A DNA stretch of 45,627 bases from Spirochaeta sp. (GCA_002691025.1 NZGT01000088.1:26870-72496), one strand, 5' to 3'; shown: positions 35,949 through 44,924, numbered from the stretch's first letter. The notes: generated from the sequence alone by a model not told the origin. Made by a program: numbers and translations.

Positions 35949-37466
35949 ATGACATTCGAAATCATCCGCAAATTCTCCTTCACCGCTTGCCTCCTGGCAC
36001 TCGTCTCTCTTCTGAGCGTGGCCTGTGACTGGAATCAGTTCGGGAACGGTCCAACCAACCCCCATAACAGCACCTTCGCCGGCCCGGTTCGGGGCATCAC
36101 CTTCCAAAGGGACCTGATGCACCCAATGGGTAGCGTCAATCACCAATTCGAGGCCGGTGTCACTGCAGACAAGCACGGCGCCCTCTACGTGAGTTCCTAC
36201 GATCGGTATATCAGCGCCTACTCGCCGGTCGGCACCCTGGCCGGTCAATACGACCTCGGACTTCCGGGTCCGCGGGCCGTTCCCTTCATCGCATCCAAGC
36301 AATCGGACCCCAAGCTCTCCATGATCTTCACCGGAGCCGAGGGAGGTGGCTTTCACGCCATCGAAGTCGCCAAGACCACGATTCTGTCATTCGCATTGAC
36401 ACTGGCCGATGTCGATATGACGTTCGGCCCCAGCGAAAGCTCACCCAAGCAAGCGCAAGACAAGACCCTCTACATCGTGGACAAGCTGGGCGAAGTCCGG
36501 CGCTATCAGTTCTCAGGCGGAATCCTCACCCTGCTGGGCACCTACCATCTGTCTGAAGCCGTGACCGGTGGGATTGCACTCTACGATTTCGATCCCCAGT
36601 GGGCGGGTGAGGAAGTCCTGGTGGCCACGACAGCTGGCAACCTGCACGTTCTCGACAGCACACTGTCCTACGTTCTCTGGACGAATGCCGATGGTGCTCC
36701 CACCGTGGACCAATACTATGCCGGAGTCACCGTCGCTGAGCGCGGGAACCTGCCGCCGATCGCCGTGCTCCCCATCGCAAACCATGGGACAAGCACAGGC
36801 TCACCCAATTCGGGACTCGTGCGAGCCATCAATCTGCAGACCCGGTTGACCGAGTGGGAGATCATTCCGTCTCAGTCGACCCTGGGTTCTCACGCCATCG
36901 AAGGCAGCATCGCCCTCCTCTTCGAACAACACGTGCCCACAGGAAACCCCACCACCACACCCGGTGGAGGAACGGTCACCGTGGACAACCCCAACGGCGG
37001 AGTCATCACCGGGGGTGGGCTTTCCACCGTAAGCGGAGACATCTCCATCAACCTCAATGGAGGCGGAGTCGTCGGGAACCCCAACGACGACATCACCACC
37101 ACGGGAGACGACGATACGACTACGAACGTCAACAACGTCAACATGATGACCGTCTACCATGCCACCTTCGCCAGCACAGATCGGTTCCTCTATGGGATCG
37201 ACCTGGTCTCCGGCACCGAGGTCTGGCACGCCCAACTCGCGGACCGGGCATGGGATGCTCCCGTGGTCGATCGTGACAACATCATCTATGTCGGTGATGG
37301 GCAGTCAAACCTCTACGCCTTCGAAGGCAAAGCCCCGATGCACGGAGCGCTCATCTGGTTCGACAACCGGATCGCAGGCGGACCCACGGATATCGTCAAA
37401 CTCGGCATCCAGGGTCAAAACGAACTCCTCGTCGGATCCGGAACCCGAGCGTACCGCTTCCGCTAG
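35949..37466 (+). CDS. Lipoprotein with beta-propeller (PQQ-like) repeats
   Basis: 505 residues; AGAGGA before the ATG. Signal peptide ends in a lipobox L-S-V-A-C with Cys26 and Asp27 at +2, which in E. coli retains lipoproteins in the inner membrane. The rest has beta-propeller blades, seen best in G-N-L-H-V-L-D and V-W-H-A-Q-L-A-D-R-A-W-D-A-P-V-V-D, then N-I-I-Y-V-G-D-G-Q-S-N-L-Y-A-F, the PQQ-like blade pattern. A Gly/Asn/Thr-rich insertion (about residues 330-398, DNA 36937-37146) interrupts the propeller. No catalytic motif found; a BamB-like or cargo-binding role is a guess. Confidence 0.78.
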   Translation: MTFEIIRKFSFTACLLALVSLLSVACDWNQFGNGPTNPHNSTFAGPVRGITFQRDLMHPMGSVNHQFEAGVTADKHGALYVSSYDRYISAYSPVGTLAGQYDLGLPGPRAVPFIASKQSDPKLSMIFTGAEGGGFHAIEVAKTTILSFALTLADVDMTFGPSESSPKQAQDKTLYIVDKLGEVRRYQFSGGILTLLGTYHLSEAVTGGIALYDFDPQWAGEEVLVATTAGNLHVLDSTLSYVLWTNADGAPTVDQYYAGVTVAERGNLPPIAVLPIANHGTSTGSPNSGLVRAINLQTRLTEWEIIPSQSTLGSHAIEGSIALLFEQHVPTGNPTTTPGGGTVTVDNPNGGVITGGGLSTVSGDISINLNGGGVVGNPNDDITTTGDDDTTTNVNNVNMMTVYHATFASTDRFLYGIDLVSGTEVWHAQLADRAWDAPVVDRDNIIYVGDGQSNLYAFEGKAPMHGALIWFDNRIAGGPTDIVKLGIQGQNELLVGSGTRAYRFR

Positions 37467-37501
37467 CCCAAGCCTCCCACCCGTGACTTGAAGTCACAAA
37501 A

Positions 37502-37535
37502 AAGGATGGAGTCCCTTACAAGGGGCTCCATCCTT
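37502..37535. terminator. Strong hairpin, rho-independent terminator candidate
   Basis: A 16-bp stem (arms AAGGATGGAGTCCCTT and AAGGGGCTCCATCCTT, one G-U pair, effective loop TTACAA) follows the lipoprotein gene by 36 nt. On the plus strand it is followed by TTGTTTG; on the minus strand it is followed directly by TTTTTT, a better terminator context. A small inverted repeat GTGACTTGAAGTCAC (37483-37497) precedes it. It probably ends lipoprotein transcription. Confidence 0.7.
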
Positions 37536-37697
37536 GTTTGTATGCGTGCCCCGAGCCGATCCGACTCCTCCACCGGAAGGATCTTGATATCCCGCCAGAA
37601 AATCGGACAAAAGCCCTTTCTGACGGGTCGACATCAGCACTAGAATCGAGGGACTTCGAAAAAGGGATCCATCCAACCGGATAGAAAAGAGAAGATT

Positions 37698-38771
37698 GTG
37701 AGTCTACGAATCATCCAATGGGCAACAGGCGGTGTCGGACGAGCCGCCATCCAAGGCATTCTTTCCCACCCCGAGCTCGAGTTGGTTGGCGTCTGGGTTC
37801 ATGGCGAAGAAAAGAACGGGAAGGATGTGGGCGAGATCTGCGGAATGGACCCCATCGGCCTGAAGGCCACTCAGGACATCGATGCGCTACTCGCCATGGA
37901 AGCCGACTGCGTTCTCTACTCGCCCATCATGGCGCAGCCCAAAGAAGTCTGTCGCATCCTTGAATCCGGAAAGAACGTCGTCACACCTCTGGACTGGTTC
38001 TATCCGGGTGATCGTGACGTCTCCGAACTCGAGGCGGCCTGCCTGGCCGGTGGTTCGACTCTTCATGGAACCGGAATCCATCCCGGTGGAATCACCGAGC
38101 GATTCCCCCTGATGATCTCCGCTCTTTCCCAAGCCATCACCCACGTTCGGGCCGAAGAATTTTCCGACATGCGAACCTACGGGGCTCCTCTGGTCGTCAG
38201 TGAAATCCTCAAATTCGGGAAAACACCGGAAGAAGCGTTGGCCAACCCGATGCTTGGAATGCTCGGAACCGGCTTCGGCCAGTCCATCGACATGGTGGCC
38301 GCTGAACTCGGCTTCGATCTCGATCCGGAGAAACGAACTCTTCACGAAGTGGCTGTCGCGACCAAGCCCATCGACTCCCCGATCGGGCCGATCGAGCCCG
38401 GCCTGGTCGCCGCCCAACGCTTTACCTGGGAAGGTCTGGTTCGCGGCGAATCCGTCATCACCGTGATCACCAATTGGCTGATGGGAGAGGAAAACCTGGA
38501 ACCGGCCTGGGATTTCGGTCCCGAAGGAGAGCGCTTTGAAGTCGAAATCAAGGGCGACCCGGGCTGCAAGGTCAGCTTCCACGGCTTGCATCCCGAGTCC
38601 ATCGAAGCCGGCCTCAAGCAGAATCCAGGCATTGTCGCCACGGCCACCCACTGCGTGAGCGCCATCCCCTATGTCTGTCGAGCCGAACCGGGAATCGTCA
38701 CCTACCTCGACCTCCCCCTGGTGGCGGGACGGGCTGCCCCTGAACTCTCGGTTTCTCCAAAGAGCGACTAG
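37698..38771 (+). CDS. Dihydrodipicolinate-reductase-like / amine dehydrogenase-family oxidoreductase
   Basis: 357 residues from GTG 37698 (weak purine stretch upstream). N-terminal Rossmann motif I-Q-W-A-T-G-G-V-G-R-A-A (residues 6-17) followed by L-E-L-V-G-V-W-V-H and later a C-terminal domain with F-G-Q-S-I-D and T-W-E-G-L-V. It resembles proteins annotated as dihydrodipicolinate reductase which, in several cases, are native NAD(P)H amine dehydrogenases (AmDH4/CfusAmDH type) reducing imines to amines or deaminating amines. The exact reaction is not provable here. A TAGAAT hexamer at 37641-37646 is a possible -10. Next gene encodes an APC permease. Confidence 0.8.
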   Translation: MSLRIIQWATGGVGRAAIQGILSHPELELVGVWVHGEEKNGKDVGEICGMDPIGLKATQDIDALLAMEADCVLYSPIMAQPKEVCRILESGKNVVTPLDWFYPGDRDVSELEAACLAGGSTLHGTGIHPGGITERFPLMISALSQAITHVRAEEFSDMRTYGAPLVVSEILKFGKTPEEALANPMLGMLGTGFGQSIDMVAAELGFDLDPEKRTLHEVAVATKPIDSPIGPIEPGLVAAQRFTWEGLVRGESVITVITNWLMGEENLEPAWDFGPEGERFEVEIKGDPGCKVSFHGLHPESIEAGLKQNPGIVATATHCVSAIPYVCRAEPGIVTYLDLPLVAGRAAPELSVSPKSD

Positions 38772-38822
38772 GCGGCTCCCATTGAGGGTGTGAGCCCGCA
38801 ACGATTTTCGAGCCTATCTAGG

Positions 38823-38851
38823 TTAGTCTGTCCGCCCAGGCCAAATATACG
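38823..38851 (+). promoter_or_regulatory. Possible sigma-70-like promoter for the APC permease
   Basis: TTAGTC (38823-38828), a 17-nt spacer and TATACG (38846-38851) lie 80 nt upstream of the likely GTG start. Consensus match is moderate. Confidence 0.35.
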
Positions 38852-38931
38852 ATTCGCCAACAGAATTGAGATCCCTTGAGCAATCAGAAAGGGGGCTGAG
38901 CAGGCGGCCTCTTTTCCAGGAGTTTCCGGAA

Positions 38932-40365
38932 GTGGACAAGAACGTCGACAAGCCGAAGAAAGGCCTCTCCGTTTTTGCCTTGGTGATGATCACCACTGGG
39001 ATCATCACCAGTATCCACGGCGCTCCCTCCATGGCCGAGTACGGCTACTCCCTGATCTCCATCTATGTGCTCGTGGCCCTGGTCTTCTTGCTGCCGTCGG
39101 CCTTGATCTCCGCCGAACTGGCCACGGGATGGCCCGAAGATGGCGGAGTCTACGTGTGGGTCAAGAAAGCCTATGACGAACGCATGGCTTTCGTGGCCGT
39201 CTGGCTTCAGTGGATCGAGAATGTAATCTGGTTTCCATCCATCCTGACCGTGGCCGTGGTGGCTTCTGTCTATGGGTTCTACCCATCCTTGAAAGACGAA
39301 CGTCTTTTCATCTTCATTTCCATCAATAGCCTCTTCTGGCTTCTGACACTGACCAATCTGTTCGGAGCGCGTGCGGGAAGCTGGGTCGCCAGCATTGGAA
39401 CGGTATTCGGCCGGATCCTCCCCATTCTCTTCATATTCGGCCTGGCCCTGGTCTACCTCGGACAGGGAGAGACGCCCGCCATTACTTTTGCCTGGAACGA
39501 CCTGATCCCGGATCTCGGCGACACACAGAAACTCTCCTTTGTTGTGGGCGCTTTCCTGACTTTCGCCGGCATCGAGGCTTCCGCATCCAACGCCGCCGCG
39601 GCCAGGAATCCACATCGGGACTACCCCATCGCCATCATCACATCGGCCGGAATCGCCCTGGTCCTGGTTACCTTGATCGCCTTATCGATTGCCATAGTCG
39701 TACCCAGCGCAGAGATTGACCTGGCTGCAGGCATCATGCAGGCGATCGAGATCCTGCTTCAGAAAACCGACTTCGGATGGCTCCTCGCCGTGGCTGGTAT
39801 CTTGATCGCGCTTGGAATGGTGGGCGAAGTCAACAACTGGATTCCCGCCCCGACACGAGGCCTTCTCATCGCGGGAAAAGACGGCGCCCTGCCCCGCTAC
39901 TGGCAAGGAGAAAACCGCTACTCCGCGCACCAGCCCATCCTGATCTCCCAGGCTTTCGTGTTCAGCGCCATGTCGAGCATCTATCTCTTCTTTGATGTGC
40001 AGGTCGCCTTCTGGCTGATGAACATCGTGCCCACCATGCTCTACATCCTGATGTATATCCTGATGTTCTCTGCTGCTGTCAGGCTTCGGCACCGCCACCC
40101 CGATGTGCCCCGCCGATACAGGGTGCCCTTCGGAAATTGGGGCATCACCGCACTGGCTGTCCTTGGGTCATCGGCCGGCCTGATTGCCATTGCCTTTGCT
40201 TTCATGCCGCCCAGTCTGGTCCCCCCGGACCAACGCACCGGATACGTCACCGTCATCGCCATCGGGTTCGTGACGTTCTCAGTACTCCCTTTCGGACTCT
40301 ACGCACTGCGAAGCCCATCGTGGAGGCCAGACGAGCCTGAGAACCACTCTTCTTCAGAGAACTAG
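38932..40365 (+). CDS. APC superfamily amino acid/amine permease (GadC-like)
   Basis: 477 residues from GTG 38932 (AGGAG 9 nt upstream); the longer frame starts at a TTG without ribosome site. About 12 membrane segments. Residues M-A-E-Y-G, then L-P-S-A-L-I-S-A-E-L-A-T-G-W-P-E-D-G-G-V-Y-V-W and W-L-Q-W-I-E-N-V-I-W place it in the GadC-like/glutamate-GABA antiporter branch of APC transporters. It probably moves an amino acid or amine across the inner membrane. The adjacent amine-dehydrogenase-like gene suggests an amine or aminated acid as cargo, which is an inference. Confidence 0.9.
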   Translation: MDKNVDKPKKGLSVFALVMITTGIITSIHGAPSMAEYGYSLISIYVLVALVFLLPSALISAELATGWPEDGGVYVWVKKAYDERMAFVAVWLQWIENVIWFPSILTVAVVASVYGFYPSLKDERLFIFISINSLFWLLTLTNLFGARAGSWVASIGTVFGRILPILFIFGLALVYLGQGETPAITFAWNDLIPDLGDTQKLSFVVGAFLTFAGIEASASNAAAARNPHRDYPIAIITSAGIALVLVTLIALSIAIVVPSAEIDLAAGIMQAIEILLQKTDFGWLLAVAGILIALGMVGEVNNWIPAPTRGLLIAGKDGALPRYWQGENRYSAHQPILISQAFVFSAMSSIYLFFDVQVAFWLMNIVPTMLYILMYILMFSAAVRLRHRHPDVPRRYRVPFGNWGITALAVLGSSAGLIAIAFAFMPPSLVPPDQRTGYVTVIAIGFVTFSVLPFGLYALRSPSWRPDEPENHSSSEN

Positions 40366-40492
40366 ACCCGAGACAAAGCCCGACCAGAAGAGACGTCCTT
40401 GCTGGATCTGCATCCCGCACTCACCCCCAACAGAATCCTCACAGGTCGATATCGTTTTAACTCGCTATCGTCCGTGGCCAAAGGAGACTCAC

Positions 40493-41359
40493 ATGATTGA
40501 GGGACAGCGAATCGTCGTGACAGGAGGGGCTGGCTTCATCGGCAGCCACCTCGCAGAGGCGCTGAGTTCGACCCAAAGCAACGAGGTCATCTCCCTTGAC
40601 AACTATTTCACGGGCTCGAAAAGCAACCATGTACCCGGCGTTGAGTACATCGAGGGGCACACCCGAGACATCGCTGAATTGATTCCCGAGAAGCCCGACC
40701 TGGTCTACCACCTCGGAGAGTATTCACGTGTTGAGCGAAGCTTCTCCGAGACCAGCACAGTATGGAAACTGAACAAAGCCGGTACCTTCGGCGTCGTAGA
40801 ATACTGTCGGGACCATGACGCCAAGCTTGTCTACGCAGGCTCCAGCACCAAGTTCTCAGACGGTGGGTTGGGACGCGATCAAAGCCCCTACGCGTGGACC
40901 AAAGCGACCAATACGGAGATGATCGCGAATTACGGACGGTGGTTCGGACTCCGCTTTGCCATCACCTATTTCTACAATGTATACGGACCCAGAGAGATCG
41001 TTTCCGGCGACTACGCCACTGTGCTCGGAATCTTTGCGCGCCAATTCAAGGAAGGAAAACCCCTGACTGTTGTCTCTCCGGGAACACAACGACGAAACTT
41101 CACTCACGTGAAGGACATCGTGCGTGGGTTGCTTCTCGTGGGAGAGCACGGAACCGGCGACGAGTACGGACTCGGTGCCGATCAGAGTTATTCCGTCATG
41201 GAAATCGCAAAGCTCTTTGACACGGAAATCCAGATGCTCGACGAGCGCCCCGGAAACCGGATGGATGCTGCACTGGATGCCGACAAGGCCAAATTCCTGG
41301 GGTGGCGAGCGGAGCATTCCGTGGAAGACTACATCAAGGAAATCGTGGAACGATCATGA
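40493..41359 (+). CDS. NAD-dependent epimerase/dehydratase (nucleotide-sugar type)
   Basis: 288 residues, AAAGGAG 6 nt before the ATG. Rossmann motif G-G-A-G-F-I-G (11-17) followed by S-H-L, catalytic Ser117/118 and Tyr133-x-x-x-Lys137 (YAWTK), the hallmarks of extended SDR nucleotide-sugar epimerases/dehydratases such as GalE or RmlB. It contains the N-V-Y-G-P and R-R-N-F-T-H-V-K-D-I segments seen in UDP-sugar epimerases. The exact sugar is unknown. The next gene, kch, starts 55 nt later; a weak imperfect hairpin (41365-41388) lies between. Confidence 0.9.
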   Translation: MIEGQRIVVTGGAGFIGSHLAEALSSTQSNEVISLDNYFTGSKSNHVPGVEYIEGHTRDIAELIPEKPDLVYHLGEYSRVERSFSETSTVWKLNKAGTFGVVEYCRDHDAKLVYAGSSTKFSDGGLGRDQSPYAWTKATNTEMIANYGRWFGLRFAITYFYNVYGPREIVSGDYATVLGIFARQFKEGKPLTVVSPGTQRRNFTHVKDIVRGLLLVGEHGTGDEYGLGADQSYSVMEIAKLFDTEIQMLDERPGNRMDAALDADKAKFLGWRAEHSVEDYIKEIVERS

Positions 41360-41414
41360 AAAAACAGGGTCCACACGAAAGGGTCCTGATTCTCGCTAGA
41401 TTCCAGGAATAAGC

Positions 41415-42578
41415 TTGCAGTCCGCAGAACAAAACAGACGCCAGATCTGGCTGAACCGATTCTGGTCCATGTGGCCCCAGGCCCCGATCGGCACGGCGGT
41501 CATACTGGCCGGTATCCTCAATATTGTAGACGGATTGAGATATCCGGCTGTGGATCTGGCGGGCCTCGAACCCCTGCTCAAACTGGACGACTCGCTCTGG
41601 ACACTGGGGAGTGGTAGTCAGATCGTCCTGGGTGGCCTTCTCATCATGGTCGGCATCGGGCTCCTCTGGCGACTCTCGGTGGCCTGGTCGTTTGCCGTCG
41701 TGATCATGACGATCACAGTGGGTGTCAACCTGATTCAGGAGAAGTGGCAGTTCTCCCTCTTTCTTCCCGGGGTCGTACTGTTGGCCGCATTGGCCTTCCG
41801 AAAGAAATTCAACCGCAGAGCGACGGGCGCCAATCTCGTATTCTCACTCGCTAGCATGATCGCCGTCACCGCGTACGGCAGTTTCGGAAGTCTCCTGCTC
41901 GGCCGTGGCTTCGAGCCCAAGATCTCCGACATCGCCACATCCTTCTATTTCACGGTGGTGACGCTTTCCACAGTGGGCTACGGCAGCACGACTCCCGCCA
42001 CCCTGGAAGCCCGCCTGTTCGTGGTCTCCCTGATCGTAGTGGGCCTATCGATCGTGGCCACCATTACAGCCTCTGTCATCGGGCCCGCCTTGTCGGGCGA
42101 GTTGACCCGCATATTCCAGCCCGAGGAGAAGAAAATGAAACCGAGCAATCACGTCATCCTGGCAGGCGACGGTCCCATTTCGACCAACGCTGCGATTGAA
42201 CTGACTGAAAAGGGAATCCCTTTCATCCAGATCCTTTCACCGGGCGCCACGAGCAGCACTCCTGCGGATCAAATCATTCGGGGGAACCCCTGCGAAGAAT
42301 CGATCCTGACGGATGCAGGCATCCAGTCAGCCCGGTTGGTGATTGCCGCTCAACAAGACGATGGACAGAACGCGTTCATCTCGCTGGTCGCCAAGGACCT
42401 CAAAGAAGACATCTCGGTCCTGGCAATCGCCAACTCGGTCAGCGCGATCGCTCGGCTCAAGCTTGCCCGAGCCGACCTCGTCTTCGCCCCCAATGCCCTG
42501 GGCGGCAGGATCATGGTGGATCTGGTCATGGGCAAGGAAATCTCAGAAGATCATCGAGACCTCATCGAAGGAATATAG
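41415..42578 (+). CDS. kch: Kch-like potassium channel with RCK (TrkA-N) domain
   Basis: 387 residues from a TTG at 41415 (AGGAAT a few nt upstream). The N-terminal half holds about six membrane segments, the pore with selectivity filter T-V-G-Y-G (186-190) in S-T-V-G-Y-G-S-T-T-P, and the following helix. The C-terminal half (from ~241) is an RCK domain with I-L-A-G-D-G-P-I-S and Q-N-A-F-I-S-L-V-A-K-D-L. It follows E. coli Kch closely in length and layout, including Met241 at the position of E. coli Met240, an internal start. Here GAGGAG precedes it by 6 nt. Inner membrane; K+ transport. Confidence 0.93.
   Translation: MQSAEQNRRQIWLNRFWSMWPQAPIGTAVILAGILNIVDGLRYPAVDLAGLEPLLKLDDSLWTLGSGSQIVLGGLLIMVGIGLLWRLSVAWSFAVVIMTITVGVNLIQEKWQFSLFLPGVVLLAALAFRKKFNRRATGANLVFSLASMIAVTAYGSFGSLLLGRGFEPKISDIATSFYFTVVTLSTVGYGSTTPATLEARLFVVSLIVVGLSIVATITASVIGPALSGELTRIFQPEEKKMKPSNHVILAGDGPISTNAAIELTEKGIPFIQILSPGATSSTPADQIIRGNPCEESILTDAGIQSARLVIAAQQDDGQNAFISLVAKDLKEDISVLAIANSVSAIARLKLARADLVFAPNALGGRIMVDLVMGKEISEDHRDLIEGI
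42123..42137 (+). promoter_or_regulatory. Internal ribosome site and ATG for a free RCK domain
   Basis: GAGGAG (42123-42128) stands 6 nt before the in-frame ATG 42135 of kch, codon 241. Translation from it would give a 147-residue soluble RCK polypeptide ending at 42578. E. coli Kch is reported to make an equivalent product from Met240. Not annotated here as a separate CDS, because expression is inferred. Confidence 0.6.
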
Positions 42579-42662
42579 AGAACGGAGCAGATCCCCTCCG
42601 AATCCCGGGACGAAACCATCATCTCATCGCCGAGAAGCCTGCCTGTCGCGTGGAGCCTCCGA

Positions 42663-44870
42663 ATGTCCGAGAAGATACAGCCCTCGATCTGTCGCTTCTG
42701 TCATGCGAATTGCGGGATCCTGGTTGAAATCGAAGACGGACGTCCGATCCGAGTCCAGGGAGATCCGGACAACCCTGCGTATGCCGGCTTCACCTGCGCC
42801 AAGGGCCGACAACTTCCCAAGCAGCACACTCATCCGGAACGCCTCCTCCACTCGCAGAAACGGGACGAAGACCACCGCTACGCCGATATTTCCAGCCAGC
42901 AGGCCATTGATGAAATCAGTCAGAGAATCCAGGCCCTCGTAGCCGAGCACGGGCCTCGCTCGGTGGCCATCTATCCAGGCACCCATTCAGGGCCCCACCC
43001 TGCTTCCATTCCCACCGCCGTCGGATGGATGATCGGTCTCGGATCGCGAATGGTTTTCACGTCAAGCTCGATCGACCAACCCGGAAAACACGTCGCCAAT
43101 GCAATCCACGGACGCTGGCTGGCTGGATCGTATACCCTGCGCGAATCCGATGTGTGGATGTTGATCGGAAACAACCCCATCATCTCGAATTCAGGGGGCC
43201 TTCCCCCTTCGAACCCCAGCCGCCATCTACGCGAGGCCAAGGAAAAGGGTCTAGAACTGATCGTGATCGACCCCCGCCGAACGGAGGTGGCCAGATCGGC
43301 CGATATCTATCTCCAACCCCGGGCCGGCGAGGACCCTACCCTGATCGCAGCCATGCTTCATGTCGTTCTGCGAAAAGGTCTCTACGATCACTCTTTCTGC
43401 ATGGAGCATGTGGCGGGCTTCTCCCAACTTGAAGAAGCCGTGGCTGACTACACTCTGGAATACGCAGCAAAAAGAGCGGGCGTGCGCGCCTCCGATCTCG
43501 AAGCCGCCGCCTGTACTTTTGCCAACCGAAGCAAAGGCTGCGGAGTGGCCGGAACCGGCCCCAACATGGCTCCCCATGGCAACCTGACCGAATACCTGCT
43601 GCTCTGTCTCAACAGTGTATGCGGGAAGTGGAGGCGAGAGGGTGAAGCGATCCCCAACCCCGGAGCCCTTCTCCCCCGCGCGACCCCCAAAGCCCAGGCA
43701 CTTCCGCCACGGCCGGGCTGGGGACGCGGCGAAACCCTTCGCTCTCGGGACCTGGGCAGCTCCGCTGCGGGTTTGCCCACCGCGGCTCTCGCCGACGAAA
43801 TACTCTACGGCGGCGACGGCGGGGTGCGTGCCCTCATCTGCATAGGAAGCAACCCGGTGGCGGCCTGGCCCGACCAACTCAAGACCCTACGGGCCATGGA
43901 AAACCTCGACCTCCTCGTCTGTCTCGACATCAAGATGTCTGCCACCGCCCGACTGGCCGACTACGTCATCGCCCCCACGCTTTCACTGGAAGTTCCGGGC
44001 GTGTCTGTTTCGAGTGAAGCCATCGAGCAGACCTACATTGCGCACGGCTACTCGGAACCCTACGCCCAGTACACGCCGGCCCTCGTCGAGCCACCCGCAA
44101 ACTCTGATGTCATCGAAGAGTGGAAGTTCTTCTACAGGCTTGCGCAGCGAATGGGTATCCAGCTCAACCTGTATCCGATCCGCCCGGAAGCCGGCACGCT
44201 GCGCGAAAAACGGAATCCCATTGAACTCGACATGTCGAAGGAGCCCACCTCGGATCAGATGCTCGAATATCTGATGAATGGATCCCGGATCGACCTCAGT
44301 GAAATCCGCCGTCACCCACACGGCAAGATCTATGACGATGCGACAGCACGGGTCGAACCGGCGGATCCAGACTGCCCAGACCGACTCGATGTCGGAAACC
44401 CGGATATGCTGGAAGAACTCGAAGGCGTACTTGAAGAAGTCCCGAACGAGCGGCTACGCGGAGAACCCGAAACCACCGAAGAAGAGTTCCCCTTTCAGCT
44501 GATTTCAAGAAGACTCCCCAACGTCTACAACTCGTCCGGTCGGGACATCGACAAGCTGACACGTGGCAGAACCTACAATCCGGCCTTCTTGCACCCGGAC
44601 GACCTGCGAGAGCTCGATATCGAAGCGGGCGATCTGATTGAAATCGTTTCTCGTCATGCTTCGATCCTCGGAGTCGCCGAAAAGGCGCCCGAACTTCGCA
44701 GAGGTGTTCTCTCCATGGCCCATTGCTTTGGAGACAGCCCGGATCACGACAACCGCACCCGAGAGATCGGGAGCAACACCGGACGCCTGATCAACAATGA
44801 AGTCGACTTCGACCCGCATTCCGGAATTCCCCGAATGAGCGCCATTCCGGTGGCAATCAGGCCCGCCTGA
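42663..44870 (+). CDS. Molybdopterin-dependent oxidoreductase (DMSO reductase family)
   Basis: 735 residues; GGAG before the ATG. A [4Fe-4S] site is formed by Cys10, Cys13, Cys17 and Cys45, the spacing of formate dehydrogenase H. The Mo-bis-MGD region shows D-Q-P-G-K-H-V-A-N-A-I-H-G, G-N-N-P-I-I-S-N, R-R-T-E-V-A-x-x-A-D, A-G-T-G-P-N-M-A, G-S-N-P-V-A-A-W-P-D-Q and, near the C-terminus, D-H-D-N-R-T-R-E-I-G-S-N-T-G. No signal peptide, so probably cytoplasmic. No Cys or selenocysteine is found at the usual Mo-ligand site; Asp138 is a candidate ligand. Likely needs the ModBC importer encoded 12 kb away. Substrate unknown. Confidence 0.88.
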   Translation: MSEKIQPSICRFCHANCGILVEIEDGRPIRVQGDPDNPAYAGFTCAKGRQLPKQHTHPERLLHSQKRDEDHRYADISSQQAIDEISQRIQALVAEHGPRSVAIYPGTHSGPHPASIPTAVGWMIGLGSRMVFTSSSIDQPGKHVANAIHGRWLAGSYTLRESDVWMLIGNNPIISNSGGLPPSNPSRHLREAKEKGLELIVIDPRRTEVARSADIYLQPRAGEDPTLIAAMLHVVLRKGLYDHSFCMEHVAGFSQLEEAVADYTLEYAAKRAGVRASDLEAAACTFANRSKGCGVAGTGPNMAPHGNLTEYLLLCLNSVCGKWRREGEAIPNPGALLPRATPKAQALPPRPGWGRGETLRSRDLGSSAAGLPTAALADEILYGGDGGVRALICIGSNPVAAWPDQLKTLRAMENLDLLVCLDIKMSATARLADYVIAPTLSLEVPGVSVSSEAIEQTYIAHGYSEPYAQYTPALVEPPANSDVIEEWKFFYRLAQRMGIQLNLYPIRPEAGTLREKRNPIELDMSKEPTSDQMLEYLMNGSRIDLSEIRRHPHGKIYDDATARVEPADPDCPDRLDVGNPDMLEELEGVLEEVPNERLRGEPETTEEEFPFQLISRRLPNVYNSSGRDIDKLTRGRTYNPAFLHPDDLRELDIEAGDLIEIVSRHASILGVAEKAPELRRGVLSMAHCFGDSPDHDNRTREIGSNTGRLINNEVDFDPHSGIPRMSAIPVAIRPA

Positions 44871-44924
44871 GCCATCCGGCAGTCCGCCCAGCAGCCCCCA
44901 TGGGCCCTGGCACAAAGAACGAAC

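Noticed and set aside
37494-37676. 60-codon minus-strand frame over the hairpin
   Set aside because: It spans the terminator stem and has no ribosome site or similarity; if this strand is transcribed it is more likely a non-coding RNA.
41365-41388. Hairpin CAGGGTCC/GGGTCCTG as a terminator before kch
   Set aside because: Two G-U wobbles, 8-nt loop and no U tract; too weak to list as a terminator.
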